64,000 bases of DNA. Origin: an uncultured Ferrovibrio sp. GTDB lineage: Bacteria > Pseudomonadota > Alphaproteobacteria > Ferrovibrionales > Ferrovibrionaceae. Positions 44,930 to 52,561 of this stretch are shown piece by piece; the first letter of the stretch is position 1, and each line of letters begins with the position of its first letter. The stretch spans positions 434,001-498,000 of the forward strand of contig NZ_CALGPC010000006.1 in NCBI RefSeq assembly GCF_937960835.1, read 5' to 3'. The position numbers were made by a program, and so were the translations under genes. The notes beneath the pieces were generated by a model. That model had not been told where the DNA came from. It ran no database searches and saw only the letters and a program-made list of their open reading frames with translations.

Positions 44930-45973
44930 ATGAAAAACCGCCTTTTCGCCCTGTTAACTGGCCTATTTTTGGGCAGTCTCGTCAGCAATCCGGGGGCTGC
45001 GCCCGCCATGGCGGCCGACCATGCGGCGATCCTGATGTATCACCGCTTCGGCGAAGACAGTATCCCGAGCACCAATATCCGGCTGGAGCAGTTCGACGCC
45101 CATATCGCGGAGCTGACCTCGGGCGGCTACAGCGTGCTGCCGCTGCCCGAGATCATGGCCCGGATGCGCAAGGGTGAAAACCTTCCCGACCGTACGGTGG
45201 CGCTGACCGCCGACGACGCCTATCTCTCGGCCTTCACCAAAGGCTGGCCGCGGATGAAGAAGGCCGGGCTGCCGTTCACGCTGTTCGTCGCCACCGAGCC
45301 GGTGGAAAGCAAGCTGAAGGGCTATCTGACCTGGGACCAGATCCGGCAGATGAAGCGGGAAGGTGTGACCATCGGCGCGCATTCGCACCGCCATCCCAGC
45401 CTGCCGGCGCTGTCGCCCGAGGCGGCCAAGGAGGATCTGGAGACCTCGCTGCGCATCTTCAAGCGCGAACTGGGCGAGAAGCCGGATCTCTTCGCCTATC
45501 CCTTCGGCGAATGGGATGCGCCGAGCCTTGCGCTGGTGAAATCGCTCGGACATAGCGCCGCGTTTGGCCAGCATTCCGGCATCGCCCATGCCAAGCATGA
45601 CATGTTCTGGCTGCCGCGCTTTCCGATGAACGAGACATTCGGCAGTGTTGAGCGGCTGCGTCAGGCGGTAAATGCCCTGCCGCTGGCAGTGACCGAAATT
45701 GAGCCGGCCGATGTGCTGATCAGGCTCGGCCAGACGCCGAACCCGCCGGTGCTGCGTTTCACTGTCGCCGACGACGTCGAGCGGTTGCATCAGATGGTCT
45801 GCTATACGGGCCAGGGCAGGGCAATCACGCCCAGCCGGCTTGGCGACAACCGCTTTGAGGCCACGCCGCCCGACGCCTTTTCGCCGCCGCGCGACCGCAT
45901 CTCCTGCACTGTGCCGACCCGCGAAACGGGCCGGTTCCGGTGGTTTGGGATTCAGTTCACGGTGCAGAAGTAG
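44930..45973 (+). CDS. Exported polysaccharide deacetylase (NodB/CE4)
   Basis: A 347-residue protein. A signal peptide (LFALLTGLFLGSLVSNPGAAPAMA, cleavage near AMAAD) is followed by a NodB domain: ILMYHRF, TADDAYLSAF (the catalytic Asp pair) and GAHSHRHPSLPALS (metal-binding His pair). It also has YPFGEWDAPSLALVK. CE4 enzymes remove acetyl groups from GlcNAc-containing glycans or peptidoglycan. The C-terminal 100 residues, with two Cys, are outside the domain. It sits far from the 1-6.8 kb glycan locus, so a link is only possible. Confidence 0.9.
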   Translation: MKNRLFALLTGLFLGSLVSNPGAAPAMAADHAAILMYHRFGEDSIPSTNIRLEQFDAHIAELTSGGYSVLPLPEIMARMRKGENLPDRTVALTADDAYLSAFTKGWPRMKKAGLPFTLFVATEPVESKLKGYLTWDQIRQMKREGVTIGAHSHRHPSLPALSPEAAKEDLETSLRIFKRELGEKPDLFAYPFGEWDAPSLALVKSLGHSAAFGQHSGIAHAKHDMFWLPRFPMNETFGSVERLRQAVNALPLAVTEIEPADVLIRLGQTPNPPVLRFTVADDVERLHQMVCYTGQGRAITPSRLGDNRFEATPPDAFSPPRDRISCTVPTRETGRFRWFGIQFTVQK

Positions 45974-45976
45974 GCG

Positions 45977-46135
45977 CTACAGCCCCTCACCCACCCCCAT
46001 TGCTGACGCATGGGCCCCTCCCTCTCCCGCTTCCTCCCACTACGTGGGCAAGGGAAGGATGCTTTTTCCTTACCCTCTCCGCTTGAGCGGGAGGGGAAGG
46101 GAGCCGGCCTGCGGGGACGGGGGGTAAGGGGAAGC
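45977..46135. repeat. Interspersed palindromic repeat, family A copy 2 (compound)
   Basis: The 240-nt space after the deacetylase gene is filled mainly by C-rich then G-rich arms. CCCCTCACCCACCCCC at the left and GGGGTAAGGGG at the right enclose internal pairs such as CCTCTCCGC/GCGGGAGGGG. It shares CCCTCACC, CTCCCTCTCCC and GCGGGAGGGG with the copy at 56707-56784. Confidence 0.6.
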
Positions 46136-46213
46136 TAAGCTTTGCCATTTCCGCAAGATTTATCAAATGGCCCGGTGCTAGCGTCCGGCCGTCGAAAGCA
46201 AGCGAAGGTCCCC

Positions 46214-47101
46214 ATGAACCAATCCTTCCCGCCGCCTGAGCCGCCGGCCGATACGGCCAGCCAGGCTGGCTATATCCGCCGCTTTACCCGGGTGATCGAG
46301 TATATCTACGCCCATCTGGATGAGGCGCCGGACCTGAATACGCTCGCTGATGTGGCGGCGTTATCGCCCTGGCATTGGCATCGCATCTGGCAATCGGTCT
46401 ATGGCGAAAGCGTCATTGAGACGGTGAAGCGTCTGCGCCTGCAGCGTGCCGCCGCCGATCTTGCCCATACCGATATGCCGGTGGACGCGATCTGGCCGCG
46501 CGCGGGTTATGGCAGCCTCGCTGCCTTCAGCCGCAGCTTCAAGGATGCCTATGGCATGCCACCCACCGAATACCGCAAATCCGGCAGCCATAAGCGCTAT
46601 GCCGCCATGCCCGTGATGAAAGAAGGAGATGCCGCCATGCGCGCGGTTGAAATCAAAACGCTTGCCCCTGCTATGCTCGCGGTAATCCCGCATCGCGGTT
46701 CATATATGGAGATCGGCAAGGCGTTCGAAACGCTGTTCGGCACGCTGGCGGCACGCGGCCTGCTGCGGCCGGATCTGCGCATGACGGGTTTGTTCTATTC
46801 CGATCCGACTTCGGTGCCGGAGACGGAGCTGCGTTCGGCCGCCGGCGTGATCGTACCGCAAGATTTTCCCATCGCTGCGCCGCTGGAGCGCGCGGAACTG
46901 CGCGGCGGCGATTACGCCGTGCTTCGTCACAAGGGGCCATATTCCGACATGAAGGCGGCTTACGACTGGCTCTATGGCGAATGGCTGGTGCAGTCGGGCC
47001 GCGAGGCTGCCGACGCGCCGGTATTTGAAGAATACCTCAACAATCCGCGTGAAGTGCCGCCGACCAAATTGATGACGGATATCTGTCTGCCGTTGAGGTG
47101 A
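46214..47101 (+). CDS. AraC family regulator with GyrI-like effector domain
   Basis: A 295-residue regulator. The N-terminal AraC HTH (about 25-125) has LNTLADVAALSPWHWHRIWQSV and AIWPRAGYGSLAAFSRSFKDAYG. The C-terminal GyrI/SOUL-type ligand domain (about 145-295) has VIPHRGSYMEIGKAFETLF and GDYAVLRHKGPYSDM. Similar proteins bind diverse hydrophobic compounds and regulate efflux (Rob/BmrR-like ligand part). No obvious target gene is adjacent apart from the micro-ORF and amidase downstream. Confidence 0.92.
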   Translation: MNQSFPPPEPPADTASQAGYIRRFTRVIEYIYAHLDEAPDLNTLADVAALSPWHWHRIWQSVYGESVIETVKRLRLQRAAADLAHTDMPVDAIWPRAGYGSLAAFSRSFKDAYGMPPTEYRKSGSHKRYAAMPVMKEGDAAMRAVEIKTLAPAMLAVIPHRGSYMEIGKAFETLFGTLAARGLLRPDLRMTGLFYSDPTSVPETELRSAAGVIVPQDFPIAAPLERAELRGGDYAVLRHKGPYSDMKAAYDWLYGEWLVQSGREAADAPVFEEYLNNPREVPPTKLMTDICLPLR

Positions 47102-47157
47102 GGGACAGGACAGGAAGAAATTTTCTCATTTGTCATAACGCAGGAGGAACAACAGAG

Positions 47158-47331
47158 TTGAGCGTCATGACGTCTTGGGCCGATACGCTGCGCGCAGGCA
47201 AACCGCATCAGGTCAAGCCGGTGCATCAGGTCAAGCCGGTGCATCAGGTCAAGCCGGTGCATCAGATCAAGCCGGTGCCGCCTGCCGCATCTTTCATGCG
47301 GCAGCAGCGTCAGCATGAAGCGTCGCAATAA
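47158..47331 (+). CDS. Micro-ORF with four HQVKPV repeats
   Basis: A 57-codon frame from TTG 47158, preceded by a very good AGGAGG (47142-47147) at 10 nt; ATG 47167 is an alternative. The product is MSVMTSWADTLRAGKP, then HQVKPV three times and HQIKPV once, then a short Arg/Gln-rich tail. The repeats come from four exact or near-exact 18-bp units (47206-47277). It ends 24 nt before the Tat amidase gene. I do not recognise a family. It could be a real small protein, a translated leader for the amidase, or a fortuitous frame over a tandem repeat. Confidence 0.5.
   Translation: MSVMTSWADTLRAGKPHQVKPVHQVKPVHQVKPVHQIKPVPPAASFMRQQRQHEASQ
47206..47277 (+). repeat. Four tandem 18-bp units
   Basis: CATCAGGTCAAGCCGGTG occurs three times identically and a fourth time with one G-to-A change. 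All units stay in frame with the micro-ORF. The unit length is a multiple of three, so copy-number changes would preserve the frame. Confidence 0.95.
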
Positions 47332-47355
47332 GAAAGACCTAGAATAGGAACGGCG

Positions 47356-48933
47356 ATGGCGATCACCCGGCGCGATTTCGGAACCTTGGCTGCTGCTGCG
47401 GCCGGCAGCGCCAGCATGCTATGGACGCCAGCGCGAGCCAATCTGCTGCGTGACAGTCGGGCGACGGGGAGGAGTTCGAACATGGAATACCGCACGGCCA
47501 CGGCATGGCTGCAGGATTTGCGGGCGCGCAAAATCTCCGCCCTGGAACTGACCGATCAGGCGATTGCACGCATCGAGGCGCTGGATGGCAAGCTCAATGC
47601 CATGGCGGTCCGCGATTTCGAACGCGCGCGCGTGGCCGCCAGCCAGGCCGATGCCGCGCTGGCGCGCGGCGAGATGCGGCCTTTGCTGGGCCTGCCGATG
47701 ACGGTGAAGGAATCCTTCAATATAGCTGGCCTGCCGACGACCTGGGGCATTCCCGGCACGCAGAATATCAAGGTGCAGCAGGATGCGGTCGCAGTGTCAC
47801 GGCTGAAGGCGGCCGGTGCGGTTATTCTTGGCAAGACGAATGTGGCGATGCTGCTGGCCGACTGGCAATCGACCAATCCAGTCTATGGCACGACGAACAA
47901 TCCCTGGGATGTCGCGCGCACACCAGGCGGCTCCTCGGGCGGTTCGGCGGCCGCGCTGGCTGCGGGTTATGTGCCGCTGGAACTCGGCTCGGACCTGGCG
48001 GGATCGCTGCGTGTGCCTGCGCATTTCTGCGGCGTCTACGCCCATAAGCCGACACTCGATCTCATTCCCGACCGCGGCCAGTCGCCGCCGGGGGCGCCAG
48101 TATTTTCCGTCTCGTCGCGTTTCGATCTGCCGGTCATCGGTCCGATGGCGCGTTCGGCCGAGGATCTGATGCTGGCGCTGGATGTTCTGGCTGGACCGGA
48201 TGACGACATGGCGACGGCCTACAAGCTGCAACTGCCGGCGCCGCGCCATGCAGCCCTGAAGGATTTCCGCGTGCTGGTGATTGACAGCCATCCGCAATTG
48301 CCGATCGATGCGGCCGTGCGCGACGCCATTGCCGCTCTGGCCTCCAAGCTGGAGCAGACGGGCTGCAAGATCGGCCACACTTCGCCGCTCTTGCCCGATC
48401 TCAGCCTGATCGGCAGCATTTATCTGCGCAAGCTGATGGCCTTTGTCGGCAGTACCATGCCGCAGCCGGAATATGATCAGGCCAAGGCGCGTGCCGCTGC
48501 CATTCTGCCGTCAGCCAGCGATCTGCAGAGCCTTTCGGCTTTGAGCCTGGTGTCGAGCTATCGCGACTGGATGCAGGCCGATTTCGTGCGTGTGGGTCTG
48601 GCGCATCAATGGCGCAATTTCTTCCGCGAGTGGGACATCCTGCTTTGTCCGGTGATGCCTACGCCTGCCTTCAAGCACGATCACAGTCCGATGGAGCGTC
48701 GCGTCGTCAGCGTAGACGGCAAGCCGGTCGCCTATGCCGACCAGTTCCTCTGGCCGGGCATTGCCACCTTGTGCGGCTTGCCGGCAACTGCGTTTCCGGC
48801 GGGTTTGAGCAAGGAGGGCCTGCCGGTCGGCGTTCAGGTGATCGGGCCTTATCTGGAGGATCGCACGCCGATTGCCTTCGCCGCCCTGGTCGAGCAGGCT
48901 TTCGGCGGTTTCGTGGCGCCGCCGCCATTGTAA
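47356..48933 (+). CDS. Tat-exported amidase (amidase signature family)
   Basis: A 525-residue Ser-Ser-Lys amidase. A Tat-type leader is visible (ITRRDFGTLAAAAAGSASML, residues 3-22). The catalytic Lys lies in MTVKESFN. The Gly/Ser-rich signature GGSSGGSAAALAAG carries the cis-Ser, and the nucleophile Ser is expected in GSDLAGSLR. The substrate amide is unknown, but export points to an extracellular or cell-wall amide. ATG 47356 follows the micro-ORF by 24 nt. Confidence 0.93.
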   Translation: MAITRRDFGTLAAAAAGSASMLWTPARANLLRDSRATGRSSNMEYRTATAWLQDLRARKISALELTDQAIARIEALDGKLNAMAVRDFERARVAASQADAALARGEMRPLLGLPMTVKESFNIAGLPTTWGIPGTQNIKVQQDAVAVSRLKAAGAVILGKTNVAMLLADWQSTNPVYGTTNNPWDVARTPGGSSGGSAAALAAGYVPLELGSDLAGSLRVPAHFCGVYAHKPTLDLIPDRGQSPPGAPVFSVSSRFDLPVIGPMARSAEDLMLALDVLAGPDDDMATAYKLQLPAPRHAALKDFRVLVIDSHPQLPIDAAVRDAIAALASKLEQTGCKIGHTSPLLPDLSLIGSIYLRKLMAFVGSTMPQPEYDQAKARAAAILPSASDLQSLSALSLVSSYRDWMQADFVRVGLAHQWRNFFREWDILLCPVMPTPAFKHDHSPMERRVVSVDGKPVAYADQFLWPGIATLCGLPATAFPAGLSKEGLPVGVQVIGPYLEDRTPIAFAALVEQAFGGFVAPPPL

Positions 48934-48950
48934 ATCCGGCAACTGAAAAA

Positions 48951-49044
48951 TAATGAGATCCCGGGTCTCACTGCGTTCGCCAGGGATGACGGGCTTTTGT
49001 GATCGTCATCACGACCAGGCGAAGCGTCAGCGGGGATCCCATTA
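48951..49044. repeat. Interspersed palindromic repeat, family B copy 1
   Basis: An imperfect inverted repeat of about 40 nt per arm: TAATGAGATCCCGG at the left end answers GGGGATCCCATTA at the right end, and GGGATGACG answers CGTCATC inside. The CGTCATCC-CGGG theme is shared with 56794-56867 and is widespread in alphaproteobacterial genomes. It accounts for the first third of the 359-nt gap before the short thrS gene. Confidence 0.65.
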
Positions 49045-49074
49045 TCGTATTTTTGTATTGCGACATTTTCGTGC

Positions 49075-49102
49075 TTGACGCCTTTCGGCCCGCTGTTTAG
49101 CG
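49075..49102 (+). promoter_or_regulatory. Candidate promoter of the short thrS leader
   Basis: TTGACG at 49075-49080 and TTTAGC at 49096-49101 are 15 nt apart. A start about 7 nt after the -10 would place the leader ATG (49114) only a few nt from the RNA 5' end, a short-leader arrangement often seen at attenuator-controlled genes. Confidence 0.4.
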
Positions 49103-49113
49103 TGAACGGCACC

Positions 49114-49191
49114 ATGCAGAACGTCATTCTCACCGTCGTTACGATTAAGGTAGCCGCCGCAGGCGGGGGCCGAGGTCGTTGCGCGTGTTGA
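49114..49191 (+). CDS. Leader peptide of the short thrS gene
   Basis: A 25-codon frame, MQNVILTVVTIKVAAAG followed by GGRGRCAC, ends at 49191. It holds two Thr codons (ACC 49132, ACG 49141) within a run rich in Val and Ile. It sits between a promoter-like sequence and a terminator/antiterminator pair, the standard layout of an amino-acid attenuator. Threonine control is the obvious hypothesis because a threonyl-tRNA synthetase follows, although Val/Ile codons outnumber Thr. Confidence 0.55.
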   Translation: MQNVILTVVTIKVAAAGGGRGRCAC

Positions 49192-49260
49192 GGAGACGCA
49201 GATAGCAAAGACCCAGAGGCCCCGCCGGCGACGGACGGGGCCTTGGTCTTTCTGGGCTCC
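49162..49260 (+). promoter_or_regulatory. Transcription attenuator upstream of the short thrS gene
   Basis: Terminator form: AAAGACC (49207-49213) with GGTCTTT (49245-49251) enclosing AGGCCCCG (49217-49224) with CGGGGCCT (49236-49243). Antiterminator form: GGCGGGGGCC (49162-49171, inside the leader peptide frame) can instead pair with GGCCCCGCC (49218-49226), using the same strand of the terminator stem. The two are mutually exclusive. The T-tract is weak (TCTTTC). Confidence 0.55.
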
Positions 49261-49292
49261 GTCTTTTCCCGGCGAAACACCGGAGACCAGTC

Positions 49293-50549
49293 ATGCACAG
49301 CCTACACGCCTTAAATGCCGCCAGCGGCCTGGACGGATCGATCGGCCAGGACGCCTCTGATCACCGCGTGCTCGGCACCAAGCTCGACCTCTTCCACCAG
49401 CAGGAAGAAGGCCCGGGCATGGTGTTCTGGCATCCCCGCGGCATGGCGCTGTACCGCGTCATTGAGGATTACATCCGCCGCCGCATGCGCGAGGCCGGTT
49501 TTGCGGAAATCCGCACTCCGCAGCTGCTTTCCATGTCGCTGTGGGAGCAGAGCGGCCATGCCGACAAATTCGCCAACGAGATGTTCCGCCTAAGCGGCAC
49601 CCATATGGGCAGGCGCAGTTCAGCCTTCGCCTTGAAGCCGATGAGCTGTCCCGGCCATATCCAGGTATTCAACAAGCGCCTGCGCTCGGTGCATGAACTG
49701 CCGCTGCGCTACTGCGAATTCGGCGTCTGCCACCGCGACGAGCCTTCGGGGGCATTGCAGGGCCTGATGCGCGCCCGCGCCTTCACCCAGGACGATGCCC
49801 ATATCTTCTGCACCGAGGAGCAGGTGGAAGGCGAGGTGCAGCGTTTCTGCGAATTGCTGCGCAGTATCTACAGGGATTTCGGTTTCGGCTCGCTGCTGGT
49901 CTTCTTCTCGACGAGGCCGGCCAAGCGCGCCGGTGACAACGCCACCTGGGACCGCGCCGAGGCTGCCCTCGTGATGGCAGCCCGCAAGGCGGGGCTCGAT
50001 TTCGCGATCAAGCAGGGCGACGGCGCCTTCTACGGCCCGAAGCTGGAATTCCATCTGCGCGACAATCATGGCCGCGCCTGGCAATGCGGCACCGTTCAGC
50101 TCGATTTCGTGTTGCCCGAGCGATTGGGTGCGGAATACGTCACCAGCGACAATGGCCGGGCGCATCCGGTGATGATCCATCATGCCGTGCTGGGAAGCCT
50201 GGAGCGCTTCATCGGCATGCTGCTGGAGCATCATCAGGGCGCTCTGCCGCTCTGGCTGGCGCCGGAACAGATCCTGGTGGCTAATGTCGCGGCGGCGCAT
50301 GAAGCCTATGCCCGCAAGGCGGCGGCGGCTCTGGGCCGCGAGGGCTATCGCGTAGTGGTGGATGCGCGCGGCGAGCGGCTGACGCGCAAGATCGCCGAAG
50401 CGCATGAACAGGGTGTGCCGCTGGTGGCTGTGGCAGGCGAGCGCGAGGCTGAGCGCGGCTCGCTCAGCTTCCGTTGGCGCGACGGCCGTCAGGAGGAATT
50501 GTCGCTGCAGGAGGCGGCACGGCGGTTCCGCGCTGAGGCCTTCCGGTAG
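49293..50549 (+). CDS. thrS: Threonyl-tRNA synthetase lacking TGS and editing domains
   Basis: A 418-residue protein covering only the catalytic and anticodon-binding domains; normal bacterial ThrRS is about 640 residues. It starts shortly before DHRVLGTKLDLFHQQEE, where the catalytic domain begins. Zinc ligands are intact (KPMSCPGH, TQDDAHIF, MIHHAVLGSLERFIG), as are class II motifs 2 (RYCEFGVCHRDEPSGALQGL) and 3. The anticodon domain spans about 310-415. Upstream DNA has no frame encoding the missing domains. It is probably a second ThrRS under attenuator control, similar in domain loss to yeast mitochondrial MST1 and some cyanobacterial paralogues. Mischarging with Ser would have to be cleared by a full ThrRS elsewhere. 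Confidence 0.9.
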   Translation: MHSLHALNAASGLDGSIGQDASDHRVLGTKLDLFHQQEEGPGMVFWHPRGMALYRVIEDYIRRRMREAGFAEIRTPQLLSMSLWEQSGHADKFANEMFRLSGTHMGRRSSAFALKPMSCPGHIQVFNKRLRSVHELPLRYCEFGVCHRDEPSGALQGLMRARAFTQDDAHIFCTEEQVEGEVQRFCELLRSIYRDFGFGSLLVFFSTRPAKRAGDNATWDRAEAALVMAARKAGLDFAIKQGDGAFYGPKLEFHLRDNHGRAWQCGTVQLDFVLPERLGAEYVTSDNGRAHPVMIHHAVLGSLERFIGMLLEHHQGALPLWLAPEQILVANVAAAHEAYARKAAAALGREGYRVVVDARGERLTRKIAEAHEQGVPLVAVAGEREAERGSLSFRWRDGRQEELSLQEAARRFRAEAFR

Positions 50550-50564
50550 GGCCTTGATGGAACA

Positions 50565-50582
50565 GTGTCATGAAGCTGTCAG
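50565..50582 (+). promoter_or_regulatory. PHO-box-like sequence
   Basis: GTGTCATGAAGCTGTCAG carries two TGTCA repeats spaced 11 bp apart, as in the PhoB box CTGTCAT-N4-CTGTCA(T/C). It lies 16 nt after the short thrS stop and 215 nt before the antiporter gene. A GC-rich hairpin (CCGCG ... CGCGG, about 50584-50613) follows. Chance occurrence is possible. Confidence 0.35.
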
Positions 50583-50797
50583 GCCGCGACTAGGCATGGA
50601 TGCCTGGCCGCGGCATGACGGATTCGCCTCTCGCGGGAGGAGGCATGATCCATGACACGGTGAGGCCGATGAAAGATGTGTGATTATCGATACTTTACGA
50701 TACTTTAACGCCGCTTCGGGTTGATTACCCGGGTCCATGGCCATATTTTGGCCGCCTATTCCGCGAATTCCAGCTCTCCCCGGAGGACACCCGAAGG

Positions 50798-52552
50798 ATG
50801 CCCCATCATACGCCGCTGATTGCGATGATCGTCATGGGCCTTGTCCTGGCCTTTCTGTTCGGCGCCATCGCAACCCGGCTGCGGGTCTCTCCGCTGGTGG
50901 GCTATCTCTTGGCCGGTGTGGTGGTCGGGCCATTCACGCCGGGTTTCGTCGGCGATCAGAATCTGGCGAACGAACTGGCCGAGATCGGGGTGATCCTCCT
51001 GATGTTCGGCGTCGGCCTGCATTTCTCACTCAAGGATCTGCTGTCGGTGCGCGCCATCGCCATTCCGGGTGCGATCGCGCAGATCGCCCTGGCGACCATC
51101 CTGGGCATGGGTTTGGCGCTTGGATTGGGCTGGTCGGTTGCCGGCGGCGTGGTGTTCGGCCTTGCGCTTTCGGTGGCGTCTACCGTGGTCTTGCTGCGCG
51201 CGATGCAGGAGCGCCGTCTGGTTGAGACCGAGCGCGGCCGCATCGCGGTCGGCTGGCTGATCGTCGAGGATCTGGCGATGGTGCTGGCGCTGGTGCTGCT
51301 GCCGGCGATGGGTGAAATTTTCGCGCCGGCAGAAGGCGCGGCCACCGCCAGCCAGCCTTCAATCGAAATTCTCACGGCCCTGGGCATTACCCTGGGCAAG
51401 GTGGCGATCTTCATCGGCCTGATGCTGCTGGTCGGCCGCCGCGTCATTCCCTGGGCTCTGCATTACGTGGTGCATACGGGATCGCGCGAGCTGTTCCGCC
51501 TGTCGGTGCTGGCAATCGCGCTTGGCATTGCCTTCGGCGCCGCCAAGCTGTTCGGCGTATCCTTTGCGCTGGGTGCCTTCTTCGCCGGCATGGTGATGAG
51601 CGAGTCGCCGCTCAGCCATGAAGCGGCCAACGAGACGCTGCCGCTGCGCGACGCCTTCGCGGTGCTGTTCTTCGTCTCGGTCGGCATGCTGGTCGATCCG
51701 ATGATCATCCTGCGCGAGCCATTCCCGGTCTTTGCCACGCTGTTCATCATCGTGATCGGCAAATCTCTGGCCGCCTTCCTGATCGTTCTGGCCTTCCGCC
51801 ATCCGGTCGGCACCGCCTTGCTGATCTCTGCCAGCCTTGCACAGATCGGTGAGTTCTCCTTCATCCTGGTGGCGCTGGGCCTTTCGTTGGGAATGCTGCC
51901 GGAAGAAGGCCGCGATCTCGTTCTGGCCGGTGCTATCCTGTCGATCATGCTCAATCCGCTGGTCTTCACTGCGGCGGACCGCCTGCGGCCCTGGATCGAG
52001 CGGCGGCTTGGCCGCGAATCCGGCGAAATCCCGAGTCAGGCCGCGGAATCGCCGGAGGCTGGCGTGACGGCTGAAGCTGCGTTGGAGATGAAGGCAAAGC
52101 CGAAGCCGACGGGCTTGAGCGGCCATGTGGTGCTGGTGGGCTATGGCCGTGTCGGACATCTGGTGGGCGACGCGCTGACAGCGCGGGGGCAACCCTTCCT
52201 GGTGATCGAGGATGTCGACAAGCGCGTGGCCGAGCTGCGCGAGAAGGGGATCGAGGTGATCGACGGCAACGCCACCCGTCCCGATCTGCTGGCGGCGGCT
52301 GGCCTGGACCGCGCGGCGCAGCTCATCATCGCCATCCCCAATGTGTTCGAGGCCGGCGGCATCGTCGACATTGCCCGCCGCATCAATCCCAACCTGGATA
52401 TCGTCGCCCGCGCCCATGCCGATGCGGAGGTCGATCACCTGCTCAAGCATGGCGCCAATATGGTGATCATGGGCGAGCGCGAGATCGCCCGCGGCATGAT
52501 CGAGCGTATTCCCGGCCCGGCGGTCGAAACCGCCTCGCCGCTGGCGAGCTAG
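50798..52552 (+). CDS. Kef/YbaL-type cation:proton antiporter with RCK (TrkA-N) domain
   Basis: A 584-residue CPA2 antiporter. About twelve transmembrane helices (residues 5-395) contain LVGYLLAGVVVGPFTPGF, VILLMFGVGLHFS and the ALGAFFAGMVMSES region. The cytoplasmic TrkA-N domain (about 430-560) has the Rossmann start VVLVGYGRVGHLVG. The C-terminal layout matches YbaL/KefB relatives that exchange K+ or Na+ for protons under nucleotide or glutathione control. No KefF/KefG-type ancillary gene is present. Confidence 0.92.
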   Translation: MPHHTPLIAMIVMGLVLAFLFGAIATRLRVSPLVGYLLAGVVVGPFTPGFVGDQNLANELAEIGVILLMFGVGLHFSLKDLLSVRAIAIPGAIAQIALATILGMGLALGLGWSVAGGVVFGLALSVASTVVLLRAMQERRLVETERGRIAVGWLIVEDLAMVLALVLLPAMGEIFAPAEGAATASQPSIEILTALGITLGKVAIFIGLMLLVGRRVIPWALHYVVHTGSRELFRLSVLAIALGIAFGAAKLFGVSFALGAFFAGMVMSESPLSHEAANETLPLRDAFAVLFFVSVGMLVDPMIILREPFPVFATLFIIVIGKSLAAFLIVLAFRHPVGTALLISASLAQIGEFSFILVALGLSLGMLPEEGRDLVLAGAILSIMLNPLVFTAADRLRPWIERRLGRESGEIPSQAAESPEAGVTAEAALEMKAKPKPTGLSGHVVLVGYGRVGHLVGDALTARGQPFLVIEDVDKRVAELREKGIEVIDGNATRPDLLAAAGLDRAAQLIIAIPNVFEAGGIVDIARRINPNLDIVARAHADAEVDHLLKHGANMVIMGEREIARGMIERIPGPAVETASPLAS

Positions 52553-52561
52553 GCGCAGCAG

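Noticed and set aside
47206..47277. CRISPR-like array
   Set aside because: The four 18-bp units are contiguous, without spacers, and code in frame; this is a tandem repeat.
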